A DNA stretch of 64,000 nucleotides, from positions 1,922,001-1,986,000 of the forward strand of contig NZ_FQWU01000001.1 of assembly GCF_900129765.1 (NCBI RefSeq), read 5' to 3'. The notes below the pieces were generated by a model. The model saw only the letters and a list, made by a program, of their open reading frames with translations. It was not told the origin of the DNA and did not search any database. Shown here in pieces: positions 14,935 to 23,350 of this stretch (its first letter is position 1; every line of letters starts with the position of its first letter). The DNA is from Massilia sp. CF038 (lineage in GTDB: Bacteria > Pseudomonadota > Gammaproteobacteria > Burkholderiales > Burkholderiaceae_D). Made by a program: the position numbers and the translations under genes.

Positions 14935-17403
14935 CTAGGGCGCGGTCACCGTCACCAACAGCCAGGCGGGCAGGCCGATGAACAGGGCGGCATGACCGGC
15001 CCGTTCCAGCGACTGGCGCACGGCGCCGGTGCGGCCAGGCTGCACCAGCGCGGTCGCCAGGGTGCCGGCAGCAATGGCCGCGCGCAGCAAGGCTTCGCTC
15101 AGCACCACGCCGATCGTCCATGCCGCCCACCACAATGCAAAAGCGCTCAAATACGCCTTCAGGCCGAAACTGTAATACTCGCCGAACGCGCCGCCATAGG
15201 CAATCTGCTGCTGCAGGTGAAATGCTGGAATGGCCAGGGCCAGAGGCAGCAGCACATACTTTGCCAGCGGGTGATCGAGGCGTGAGCGCGGTGTGGCCAG
15301 CGCAGCATGGGTATAGGTTTGCATGAGGGCGCGCGACTGGGGTGGGCTTGCCGCCGCGCCTGTCAGCAGCGCGGCCAGCTCTTGCGGCCTGACGCTGGCC
15401 AGGCCATAGCGCCAGCGCGCGCCGGACGTCAGCTGCAGCCACAGGCCGGGGCAAGGCAGTGGCAGGCGCCATAGCTGGACGGAGGCAATGTCGGCCAGTG
15501 CAAATTCGATCCGCTGCTTGCCGCGCGTGATCACCAGTGTGCCTTGCGCGACAGTGGCCTTGGCCGAAAACAGGTACAGCACGCACCATGCCGCCGCTTC
15601 GGGGACCAGGAACAAGGCGCCAAACATGCGCATCTGCGCCAGCGTATTGGTGCGCAAGGCTTCGTCGCGCAGCAGCGTGATGCCGATCCACAGCAGCCCG
15701 GCGCGCGCGCAAAGGCGCAAGATGGCCGCGGCCAGGCGCGCTGCCGGCGCCAGCACGGCCACGGTCTGCGCCAGCGCCGGGCCAGGCCGTGCGGGGCGCG
15801 CGGCGGGCGCTGTCAGGCGCAGGGCGGCGCGCCAAGACCACAGGCCCAGGGCGACGAGGAACAGGCAGGCCGCGCGCCCGACCCAGTCACCCCAGCGCAC
15901 CATCAAGGTCGGGGCGGCGGCGTGCACCGGCAAGTCGGCAATGACCAAGGTGCGCTCGCCCATGCGCGAACCGGCCAGGATGGCGCCGGTGGCATCGATG
16001 GCGGCGCTGTACCCGTTGTTGGTGACCCTGAACTGAGGCAGCCCGGTTTCGATGCTGCGGAAGGCGGCGACCGTCTGGTGCATGCGCGCGCCCAAAGGTG
16101 CGGCGCTGAACCAGGCGTCGTTGGACATGGTCAGGATGACCTGGGCACCGAGGCGGGCACCATCGGCCGCGAGCGTGGGGTCTACGTCGTCGCGGCAGAT
16201 CAGCGGCAGCACCGGGATTTCGCGGCCATCTGCCAGGCGCAGGGGGAAAACGCGTGCGCCATTCCCGGCGCGCCAGCTGCCAGTCCAGGGCAGCAGGCGC
16301 CGCAGCGCGGGGCTGTCCATCCAGGCCGGCACGTACTCGGTCAGGGGGAACAGGCGCGTCTTGCGGTACATGCCGAGCAGGCCGGTGTCGGGCTGGACAA
16401 AGGCGGCGGCATTGTATTCGCCAGCGCTGCCGCGATCGTAGGTACCGAAGATGAAGGGCACGCCGGCCGCTTTGACGGTAGCGAGAATGTGCTGGTCGAA
16501 TTCGGCGCCGCTCTCACTGCGCGGCTGGCCAAAGGTGGTGGGATAGGCCGTTTCGGGCCACATGACTGCATCGGCATGCTGGCGCACGATGGCGTCGTAG
16601 CTCATCGCGAAATGGGTGTCGAGTACATCGCGCACCACAGCATAACTGCCTTTTTCCTGGCGCTGGCGGTCGTAGGCCACGATATTGGATTGAATCAGGC
16701 CGATGCGCACCGACTTGGCATCGGGCGCCGGCGTACCCGAAAGCGCAAAGGCGCCATACCCGGCCAGCAGGAGCGGCAGCGCCAAACCCATCGCCAGCGG
16801 TGCTGCCAGCGCGCGCACGCCGTTGGCGCGGCGCGCAAGAGCCGCCGTGACGGCCTCATTCACGAGCAGCAGCAGCACGCTCAAGCCGGCCGCACCACCC
16901 ACGGCCGCCCCCTGGCGCAGCAAGCGCGATGGGTGCAGGCCGTAGCCGATGGTGTCGCCAAGCAGTCGGGGAAGCAGCCATTCGGCGCCGACCCATGCTG
17001 CTGCCCCGGCCAGCGCGCCAAGCAGCACACCGTGCCGGCGCCGGATCAGGTGGCGCAGCAGCACGAAGGCGAAAAATTGGGGCTGAAACAGCGGCGCGCC
17101 AAGCAGCAGCAAGACCACACCGGCAACTTCGCCAATCTGTGCGTACAGACCGAGTGCGCTGCCAAACCAGGCAAATGCGGCAGCGGTGTAAGCGAGCGCC
17201 ATGGCATAGGCACGCCACAGTGCGGCACCCACGGTCACGCACGCGTCGAGGGTACGCAGCCACGGTACCAGGAATACGAAGCCGAGGAGCCAGGCGGGCC
17301 CGCCGCGCACATACAGGCCCGCCATCACTGCACTTGCCAGTACCGCCGCAATGCTTGGCAAGTTCGTTTTCAGTCGACGCAGCATCGCTTCAGCGGCCCC
17401 CAT
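14935..17403 (-). CDS. Apolipoprotein N-acyltransferase-like (Lnt/nitrilase) protein with long C-terminal extension
   Basis: An 822-residue membrane protein. Residues 1-225 carry six or more membrane helices and 230-490 a nitrilase domain as in Lnt, the enzyme that adds the third acyl chain to lipoproteins at the periplasmic face. The catalytic set is visible: E284 (MWPETAYP), K348 (MYRKTRLFP) and C403 (PLICRDD); SNDAWF and ETGLPQFRVTNNG are further Lnt landmarks. Ordinary Lnt is about 500-540 residues. Here about 310 more follow, with several membrane segments around a soluble, beta-rich stretch (VAQGTLVITRGKQRIEF), possibly PH-like. The start abuts the upstream stop (TGAATG). The next gene downstream is itself a lipoprotein. 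It may be a dedicated paralogue rather than the housekeeping Lnt. Confidence 0.82.
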   Translation of the reverse strand: MGAAEAMLRRLKTNLPSIAAVLASAVMAGLYVRGGPAWLLGFVFLVPWLRTLDACVTVGAALWRAYAMALAYTAAAFAWFGSALGLYAQIGEVAGVVLLLLGAPLFQPQFFAFVLLRHLIRRRHGVLLGALAGAAAWVGAEWLLPRLLGDTIGYGLHPSRLLRQGAAVGGAAGLSVLLLLVNEAVTAALARRANGVRALAAPLAMGLALPLLLAGYGAFALSGTPAPDAKSVRIGLIQSNIVAYDRQRQEKGSYAVVRDVLDTHFAMSYDAIVRQHADAVMWPETAYPTTFGQPRSESGAEFDQHILATVKAAGVPFIFGTYDRGSAGEYNAAAFVQPDTGLLGMYRKTRLFPLTEYVPAWMDSPALRRLLPWTGSWRAGNGARVFPLRLADGREIPVLPLICRDDVDPTLAADGARLGAQVILTMSNDAWFSAAPLGARMHQTVAAFRSIETGLPQFRVTNNGYSAAIDATGAILAGSRMGERTLVIADLPVHAAAPTLMVRWGDWVGRAACLFLVALGLWSWRAALRLTAPAARPARPGPALAQTVAVLAPAARLAAAILRLCARAGLLWIGITLLRDEALRTNTLAQMRMFGALFLVPEAAAWCVLYLFSAKATVAQGTLVITRGKQRIEFALADIASVQLWRLPLPCPGLWLQLTSGARWRYGLASVRPQELAALLTGAAASPPQSRALMQTYTHAALATPRSRLDHPLAKYVLLPLALAIPAFHLQQQIAYGGAFGEYYSFGLKAYLSAFALWWAAWTIGVVLSEALLRAAIAAGTLATALVQPGRTGAVRQSLERAGHAALFIGLPAWLLVTVTAP

Positions 17404-17418
17404 TCAGCGGCCCCCATT
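17391..17418. repeat. Tandem 14-bp duplication at a gene junction
   Basis: CAGCGGCCCCCATT occurs twice in direct tandem (17391-17404 and 17405-17418). It covers the end of the hypothetical gene at 17404 and the start of the Lnt-like gene, creating the abutting TGA and ATG. Confidence 0.75.
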
Positions 17419-18042
17419 GGCGGGCGGCGGAATGACGATCTTGCGCAGGGCCAGGCCGGCCGGCGCCAGTTCGGGCGGGACCACGCCGTTGGCGGGCATG
17501 GCGATGGGGCGCCCGCTGGCATCGAGCATTTGAAAGCCGGGGGCGAACATCAGAATCGCCTCGATCGGCTGGCCGTCGTCGGTGGCCTGATGGTGGCGCA
17601 CGTAGCCCTTGGGCAGAACAAAGTCCTCAGGTACCGCCAGGCCCACCAGCGGCGGACTGGTGCCCGGAGGTGAAAAGGCGCCCAGGCCGGAATAGATGCC
17701 GCGCTGGTGCAGGCGCTCGATCACCTCGGCCACGCTGGGGTTTTCGCCGCGCGCGACGTAGCTGGACAAGTCCGCAGTAGGATCGGCGTCGCCCTCCGGG
17801 TCCGGCGTCGGTGCGCCGCCTGGCACGATGGGCGAGATCGAGGCAGCTTGCACGGGTGCCGGTGGCGCTGCTGCCGCCTGGGCAGTTGGCGCATCCGGCG
17901 CCGATGGCGTCCACCAGGTCAGCAGCAAGGTCAGGGCGGCAGCGCCGGCCAGCAGCGCGACGATGAAGCCCAGACCCGAGGGACGCCAGGCGCGGTCAGC
18001 ATCGCTGGCCGGCGCCTGTCTGGGATCGCGTGGAGCGTCCAA
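17404..18042 (-). CDS. Single-pass membrane protein of unknown function
   Basis: A 212-residue protein not recognised as a named family. A short cytoplasmic N-terminus is followed by one membrane helix (GLGFIVALLAGAAALTLLL, about 23-41). A Pro/Ala/Thr-rich linker then leads to a folded periplasmic part (about 90-212) containing EDFVLPKGYVRHH, EAILMFAPGFQMLDASGRPI and GLALRKIVIP. Its stop touches the start of the Lnt-like gene, so the two are co-translated and may act together at the envelope. It follows the SGNH hydrolase stop by 16 bases on the same strand. Confidence 0.75.
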   Translation of the reverse strand: MDAPRDPRQAPASDADRAWRPSGLGFIVALLAGAAALTLLLTWWTPSAPDAPTAQAAAAPPAPVQAASISPIVPGGAPTPDPEGDADPTADLSSYVARGENPSVAEVIERLHQRGIYSGLGAFSPPGTSPPLVGLAVPEDFVLPKGYVRHHQATDDGQPIEAILMFAPGFQMLDASGRPIAMPANGVVPPELAPAGLALRKIVIPPPANGGR

Positions 18043-18058
18043 GTGCGCGTCCTTTCAA

Positions 18059-19147
18059 TCAGGGCGTGGCCGGATTGTAGGTCGACACGGCCCAGCCGAT
18101 GCGCTCATGCCCGTACTGATTCCAGATCGGGTTCTTGCCAGCGCTGATGGTGCTGTAGCGTGGCGCGCCGCTGCCGGTGGTGCCGCCAAACAGGCCGGAA
18201 CTGAAGGTGCTGCCATTGTAGGTTGGGTGGGTATCGTCCGACTGGATGTAGTCGTAGCTGCTGCTCGACGAGATAAAGTGGGTGTTGGCGTCGCGGATGG
18301 TCGAGCGTAGCGTCGTGGTGATGCGGTTCACATAGCTCGCTTCGCTCTCGCCATCGATATAGCGCAGGCCGTCCGAATCGATCTTGCCATCGCCATTGCT
18401 GTCATAGTCGCCCCCCATGTACTGGGCGAAGTTGTCGGCGCATTTGAAACCCTTCTGGCGCGCCACATCGCACATCATGAAGTTCATGCGGGCCAGCGCG
18501 GGCAAGAATTTGTCCTGCATCTTGACGGTCGCGCCAGTACCAGGGTCCTTGCACGAACTTTGCACGTTGTCGACCGCGTAGCCGGGATAGTGCAGATTGG
18601 AGACCACCTTCAGCTTCACGCCGGCATAGGCGTTGGCGTTGATGTAATCCATGGCCGCCGTGACGTAGGTTTTGCAGCTGTTCTCGGCGGCCGTCAGCAC
18701 ATTGTAATTGCAGGTGCCAGTCTGGCTCTTGAAACTGGCGCGCGCCTGCAAACCATCATTGCCGCACATCTCGAAGGTGACGACACGGGTATTGCTAGCT
18801 TGCATGTAGGAACGTTCAGCCACGATCTTGTTGTTGTACACGTCAGAAGCGATGGCACCGGACTTGGTGCGGCGCACGCTTTCCACGTCGCTGCCCCATT
18901 GGGCCGAAAGATACTCCGCATTGACGGTGGGGGCCGCATATTTGGCTGCACTGGTGACGGAACCGTTGTAGCCGGCGTAGATCGAATCACCGTAGGCGAC
19001 CGTGCGGTATTTGGTGCTGGTGCCGGCGCGGTCGATGGTCCACGAGGCATTCTGGTTGATGGTGCTGGCGTTCGCCTGGGGAATCAGGACGGCAAGTGCA
19101 ATGACAGGTAACAGGGCGTGCAAGGAACGACGAAAGCGTGTGCTCAT
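18059..19147 (-). CDS. Secreted SGNH/GDSL-type hydrolase
   Basis: A 362-residue exported protein (signal peptide about 1-28, ending QANA). SGNH landmarks are visible in order: AYGDSIYAGY (block I, nucleophile S55), FEMCGNDGLQ (block III Asn) and SDDTHPTYNGS near the C-terminus (block V Asp-x-x-His). It probably hydrolyses an ester, for example on lipids or acetylated polysaccharides, outside the cytoplasm. DYDSNGDGKIDSDG looks like a calcium-binding loop. ATG 19147 follows AAGGAG by 7 bases. It is the first gene of a run with the 212-residue membrane protein and the Lnt-like gene. Confidence 0.87.
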   Translation of the reverse strand: MSTRFRRSLHALLPVIALAVLIPQANASTINQNASWTIDRAGTSTKYRTVAYGDSIYAGYNGSVTSAAKYAAPTVNAEYLSAQWGSDVESVRRTKSGAIASDVYNNKIVAERSYMQASNTRVVTFEMCGNDGLQARASFKSQTGTCNYNVLTAAENSCKTYVTAAMDYINANAYAGVKLKVVSNLHYPGYAVDNVQSSCKDPGTGATVKMQDKFLPALARMNFMMCDVARQKGFKCADNFAQYMGGDYDSNGDGKIDSDGLRYIDGESEASYVNRITTTLRSTIRDANTHFISSSSSYDYIQSDDTHPTYNGSTFSSGLFGGTTGSGAPRYSTISAGKNPIWNQYGHERIGWAVSTYNPATP

Positions 19148-19451
19148 GTAGTGTCTCCTTATTGTTGGCATTTATGTCAATACATTGTTTTCCAATAAAT
19201 AAAGCTTGGAAGACAAATGTAGGGCAATTTGGCGGAGACGTGCCAATCGAACATGCAAAACGCATGGAAAACGATAAATAAACTTTATTTGTTGTATGCA
19301 TGCAGCTTGCTTGGCGACAAGGGCTACGAGACAAAACAGGGATGGCGCAGCGATGGGCGCCACGGGCGTGGAAGGGGGAGGGCAAGCCCGCGCGCGTGGT
19401 GCAAATCGCACGCGCGCGGTTGTTTGAGGGAGGGGCGAACTCCCCTTGAAA
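19148..19451. other. Intergenic stretch upstream of the SGNH gene
   Basis: No credible coding sequence was seen. The right half contains a GC-rich perfect hairpin, annotated separately at 19388-19419. The left half is AT-rich (19180-19300) and probably contains the leftward promoter of the SGNH hydrolase gene, but no convincing -35/-10 pair could be fixed. Confidence 0.5.
19388..19419. terminator. GC-rich perfect hairpin after the DUF3606 gene
   Basis: CCGCGCGCGTG (19388-19398) pairs perfectly with CACGCGCGCGG (19409-19419) across a 10-base loop. It lies 33 bases beyond the DUF3606 stop, so it is a likely transcript end for that gene. A weak T-run (TTGTTT) is on the plus-strand side. Confidence 0.5.
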
Positions 19452-19628
19452 CTAGTTGCTCATTGCCGCGCGTACGGCTGCCGGGTTGTTGCCGACCTTG
19501 CTGACCAGGCGCTGCAGTTCTTCTTCGCTGATGCCCAGCGCCTTTGTCCAGTAAGCCACCTCGTGTTTCTCTGTCAGGCTAATCCGGTTTCGGTCCTGTG
19601 CACCGCGATTGTTCAAGTCGTCTGCCAT
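19452..19628 (-). CDS. DUF3606 small protein
   Basis: A 58-residue protein: DRNRISLTEKHEVAYWTKALGISEEELQRLVSKVG is the DUF3606 signature, a small helical domain common in proteobacteria and often stress-associated, with unknown function. AAGGAG lies 7 bases before ATG 19628. No signal peptide. It is followed by a strong hairpin and preceded by the ankyrin gene 50 bases upstream on the same strand. Confidence 0.85.
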   Translation of the reverse strand: MADDLNNRGAQDRNRISLTEKHEVAYWTKALGISEEELQRLVSKVGNNPAAVRAAMSN

Positions 19629-19678
19629 GATGGTCTCCTTAAAGTGAGTCCCTATTTTCTGCAGCACGGTTGTACAGT

Positions 19679-20245
19679 TCAGTGCGCCATCTCACCGTGC
19701 ACGCCACTTGCTTTCGCGCTTGGCTGTTCGCGGTGGAACAGGCGCTCCTGCAATTGCTTGAGCGTGTCACTCGCGCCCATCGAGGCCGCCAGGCTCAGGG
19801 CGGTCATCCCGCGGCTGTCGGTCGCATCAATGCGGGCGCCCCGCGCAAGCAGCAGATCAACGATGGCGGTGCGGTTGAACATGGCGGCCATCATCAAGGG
19901 CGTCTTGCCATCCGGACTGCTACCTTCCACGGCGGCGCCGTGTTCAAGGAGGAGGGTGGCAATGTCCAGATACCCCTTGTAGGCCACGCCGGCCAGTGGG
20001 GTCTGACCCTGGTCGTTTGCGACGTTAGGATCGGCACCAGCCGCCAGCAAAATGCGCGCGGTGTCGGCGTGGCCGTGATAGGCCGCGAGCATGATCAGAC
20101 TGTCGCCTTTTTCGTTACGAAAATTTACCGGCAAGCCTTTGCCAATCAAGCCCTCCAGTGACGCCGTTTCGCCCGCGCGGACCAGGGCGAATACGCCACG
20201 GATGAAGTCCAGTGTTTCCTGATCCATTTGTCGTGCCTCTGTCAT
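19679..20245 (-). CDS. Ankyrin-repeat protein
   Basis: A 188-residue soluble protein with about four ankyrin repeats: GDSLIMLAAYHGHADTARIL, GQTPLAGVAYKGYLDIATLL, GKTPLMMAAMFNRTAIVDLL and GMTALSLAASMGASDTLKQL. A short helical leader (ETLDFIRGVFALVRAG) precedes them. No signal peptide. Proteins of this type often accompany catalase genes as protective partners, but no catalase gene is adjacent here. It is divergent from the PAS-GGDEF-EAL gene. Confidence 0.88.
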   Translation of the reverse strand: MTEARQMDQETLDFIRGVFALVRAGETASLEGLIGKGLPVNFRNEKGDSLIMLAAYHGHADTARILLAAGADPNVANDQGQTPLAGVAYKGYLDIATLLLEHGAAVEGSSPDGKTPLMMAAMFNRTAIVDLLLARGARIDATDSRGMTALSLAASMGASDTLKQLQERLFHREQPSAKASGVHGEMAH

Positions 20246-20426
20246 TGCCTGTGTCCTTTTCCGTTACGTGAGAATGTCATCGCGAGCATAGGCGTCTTTT
20301 GCCGTATGGCTCTGTACGCAAACACACGCTGTGGCGACGGGGCATCACTGTTTTGTGCGGCCCTTGCAGGGCGTGGAGGCTGGGCGCAAAATTAGTATTC
20401 AGCGTATTAAGTGAGGTGCCGCGACA

Positions 20427-22880
20427 ATGTCCGACAGGGGAATGGCGCGCGTCGCGCCAAAGCGCGATCCCGCCTGGTCGACCATGGATATGTTGAACGA
20501 CCAGATCGCTGTGATCGATGCGACCGGTACAATCATCAGCGTTAACGCGGCCTGGGAAAAGTTTGCCCGCGACAATGGCGGCGATGCGCGGCGGGTCTGC
20601 GCCGGTGCCAATTACCTCTCGGTATGTGAACATGCGGCCCAGCAAGGTGATGCCGATGCGCTGCGTGCCTTGCGCGCGCTGCGCGAGGTGCTCGCTGGCG
20701 AAAGTCAGAGCGCCACCATGGAATACGCCTGCGATGCCCCGCACGAAGAGCGCTGGTTCCGGCTGCGCTTCATGCGCTCCCCCATGGCGGGGCAGGCACG
20801 CTTTGTCGCTGTGCATGAACAGGTGGTGGCGCCACTGATCGCGGAGCGCCAGATCCGTTTGCAGCGCCACTTGCTGGCATCGGTCGAGCAGGCGGTCATT
20901 GCCACCAATCTTAGTGGGGTGATCGTTTTCTGGAACCCATTTGCCGAAAAAATGTATGGCTGGTCGGCCGCTGAAGTGTTGGGGCGCAATATCGTCGAGG
21001 TCTTGCCAGCGGAATCGGCGCGCCAGCATACGAGCCAGATCATGGCGCGCCTGAACCGCGGCGAAAGCTGGATTGGCGAATACGAAGTGCGTCACCGCAA
21101 CGGCCGCACGATGCAAGTCCATGTGACGGACTCGCCGTTGCGAAATGAACGCAATCAAATGATCGGCGTAATCGGCGTGTCGACCGACATTACCGAGAAG
21201 AAGCGCATCGAAAAGGCCCTGCGCCTGTCGGGCATGGTCTACAAGGCCATTGGCGAAGCCATCATGGTGTTCGACATGCAGGGGCGCGTGGAAGCCATCA
21301 ACCCTGCATTCACCGCACTGACCGGCTATGCCGAAGCCGACATCGTGGGACGCAATGTGGATCTGCTCAAGTGCGACGCGGCGGCGGGTCTGGTCCCGTT
21401 CGAGGGCCAGCCTGTCCTGTCCAAGACCGGGCACTGGGCCGGCTCGGTCAGGGCGCGGCGCAAGAGTGGTGAACAAGTGCTGGAATGGCTGCGGATTGAT
21501 ACCATTTACGACGAGAGTGGGTGCGAAAAACTACGGATAGGCATGTTTTCGCCTGTAACCGACCAGAAACGCGCAAAGGAAACAATCTGGCGTCAGGCCA
21601 ACTTCGATACCCTGACCGGGCTGCCCAACCGAAGCATGTTCCGCGACCGGCTGGAACACGAATCCCACAAGGCCGCGCGCAGCGGGGCCAGGCTGGCCCT
21701 GATGTTCATTGACCTCGACCAGTTCAAGGAGGTCAACGACACGCTCGGTCACGACACTGGCGACATTTTGCTCCAGCAGGCCGCCGAGCGCCTGAGCGCC
21801 TGCGTGCGCGCAGTCGATACGGTGGCGCGCATCGGTGGCGATGAATTCACCGTCATCCTGGGTGAACTGGACGGTGCGACCATTGTCGAGCGGGTCGCCA
21901 GCCAGATTGTACGGGCGATGGCGCAACCGTTTTATCTGGGAGAGAACAGCGTGTACGTGTCCGCCAGTATCGGCATCACGGTGTTTCCGGACGACGCGCG
22001 CGACGTCGACAGCCTGATCAGAAATGCCGACCAGGCCATGTACGCGGCCAAAAACCAGGGGCGCGACCAGTTTCGCTACTTCACCCAGCGCATGCAGCAC
22101 GAAGCCTTGATGCGCATGCGGCTCTCGAACGATCTGCGCCATGCGCTGTCGAACCAGGAGTTCGAGTTGTTGTACCAGCCGATTGTGGGCCTGGCTACTG
22201 GCGCCATTCACAAAGCGGAGGCGCTGCTACGCTGGCGCCATCCAGTGCGGGGCAATGTCAGTCCGGTGGAGTTCATCCCCGTGGCCGAGCAAACGGGCAT
22301 GATCGTACCGATTGGCGACTGGGTGTTTCAGCGTGCAACCGAGCAGGCTGCCGTCTGGCGCGAGCGCATTGATCCGCAGTTTCAAATCAGCGTCAATTTG
22401 TCGCCGGCCCAGCTGCGCCACGTGGGCAATGGGGGCCATCGCTTGCCTGCATGGCAGCCGCCAGTCAGTGCGGGCGCATCGGCCTGCGCCATCCTCGAAA
22501 TCACCGAAAACATTCTGCTGGAGTCGAACAAGGCCATCATGGCGCAATTGCAGAGCATGCGCGAGGCGGGTGTGCAGCTGGCCATTGACGATTTCGGCAC
22601 CGGCTATTCGGCGCTGTCGTATCTGCGCAAATTTCATATCGACTATTTGAAGATTGACCGCAGCTTTGTCACCCGCCTTGCTGCCAACTCAGACGATCTG
22701 AGCATGTGCGAAGCGATCATCGCCATGGCACACAAGCTTGATATCAAGGTGATTGCAGAAGGCATCGAACGGGCCGAGCAGCGCGATTTGCTGACCCAGG
22801 CCGGGTGCGACTACGGACAGGGCTTTCTGTTTGCCGGCCCGTTGCCGGCCGCCTCGCTGTGCGGCATGCTGGGGCGCTGA
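20427..22880 (+). CDS. PAS-PAS-GGDEF-EAL c-di-GMP signalling protein
   Basis: An 817-residue cytoplasmic protein. Three PAS-type regions are apparent (about 15-130, 143-265 and 268-388; the second has VIVFWNPFAEKMYGW and ends EVRHRNGRTMQV...TDITEKK). A GGDEF domain follows with an intact RIGGDEF signature near residue 470, then an EAL domain with KAEALLRW (about 597), EITENILLES, IDDFGTGYSAL and IAEGIER. Both catalytic motifs look complete, so it could make and/or degrade c-di-GMP. No membrane segment, so it senses an internal signal. GAGGT lies 10 bases before the ATG. It stands alone, divergent from the ankyrin gene, and runs to within 5 bases of the convergent tlpA-like gene. Confidence 0.93.
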   Translation: MSDRGMARVAPKRDPAWSTMDMLNDQIAVIDATGTIISVNAAWEKFARDNGGDARRVCAGANYLSVCEHAAQQGDADALRALRALREVLAGESQSATMEYACDAPHEERWFRLRFMRSPMAGQARFVAVHEQVVAPLIAERQIRLQRHLLASVEQAVIATNLSGVIVFWNPFAEKMYGWSAAEVLGRNIVEVLPAESARQHTSQIMARLNRGESWIGEYEVRHRNGRTMQVHVTDSPLRNERNQMIGVIGVSTDITEKKRIEKALRLSGMVYKAIGEAIMVFDMQGRVEAINPAFTALTGYAEADIVGRNVDLLKCDAAAGLVPFEGQPVLSKTGHWAGSVRARRKSGEQVLEWLRIDTIYDESGCEKLRIGMFSPVTDQKRAKETIWRQANFDTLTGLPNRSMFRDRLEHESHKAARSGARLALMFIDLDQFKEVNDTLGHDTGDILLQQAAERLSACVRAVDTVARIGGDEFTVILGELDGATIVERVASQIVRAMAQPFYLGENSVYVSASIGITVFPDDARDVDSLIRNADQAMYAAKNQGRDQFRYFTQRMQHEALMRMRLSNDLRHALSNQEFELLYQPIVGLATGAIHKAEALLRWRHPVRGNVSPVEFIPVAEQTGMIVPIGDWVFQRATEQAAVWRERIDPQFQISVNLSPAQLRHVGNGGHRLPAWQPPVSAGASACAILEITENILLESNKAIMAQLQSMREAGVQLAIDDFGTGYSALSYLRKFHIDYLKIDRSFVTRLAANSDDLSMCEAIIAMAHKLDIKVIAEGIERAEQRDLLTQAGCDYGQGFLFAGPLPAASLCGMLGR

Positions 22881-22885
22881 CGTTG

Positions 22886-23350
22886 TCAACGCGCCGGTAC
22901 AGGCGGCAAGCGGCTTTCCAGTTCGGCCCGTGTAACCTGGCCCAGCTTGGTCAACACCAGCGTACCGGCGGCATTGAACAGCAGGGTGGTCGGATAGGCC
23001 TTGACCTTGAATTCGGCCAGCGTAGCCGGGTTGCCTGCAATGATCGGATAAGTCACATGCAGGACCTGGGCATAGCGCTGGATGCGGGGCAGGTTGTCGC
23101 CGTCGGCGGCCAGACCGAGCACCACCAGATCGCCGCGTGCGTGAGACAAGGCTTCCAGCTCCGGCATCTCCTTGATGCAAGGGGCGCACCAGGTGGCCCA
23201 CACATTCAACACGATCCACTTTCCCTTGTGCCGTTCCAGCGTATGGCGCTGGCCCTGCACATCGGTCAGGTGGAAGGCAGCTGCCGGCGCGCAGGTAAAC
23301 GCTGCCAGCACGGCAAGCGTCGCGACAGCCCGGGCAGGCAGCGTGCCCAT
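22886..23350 (-). CDS. TlpA-like periplasmic thioredoxin
   Basis: A 154-residue exported thioredoxin-fold protein (signal about 1-25, ending PAAAF). The active site is VWATWCAPCIKEMPELE (C55, C58), followed by the cis-proline region KAYPTTLLFN. It probably reduces disulfides or copper-site cysteines in the periplasm. It overlaps the outer-membrane gene by one base (TAATG), and the pair is transcribed divergently from nirK from a promoter with matching FNR and NsrR sites. A role in supporting copper insertion or redox upkeep of the denitrification proteins is therefore a reasonable inference. Confidence 0.9.
   Translation of the reverse strand: MGTLPARAVATLAVLAAFTCAPAAAFHLTDVQGQRHTLERHKGKWIVLNVWATWCAPCIKEMPELEALSHARGDLVVLGLAADGDNLPRIQRYAQVLHVTYPIIAGNPATLAEFKVKAYPTTLLFNAAGTLVLTKLGQVTRAELESRLPPVPAR

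Noticed and set aside
15544-17673. A 709-codon plus-strand frame opposite the Lnt-like gene
   Set aside because: It is an Arg/Gln/Gly-rich antisense product with no motif; the minus-strand frame carries the nitrilase triad and membrane helices.
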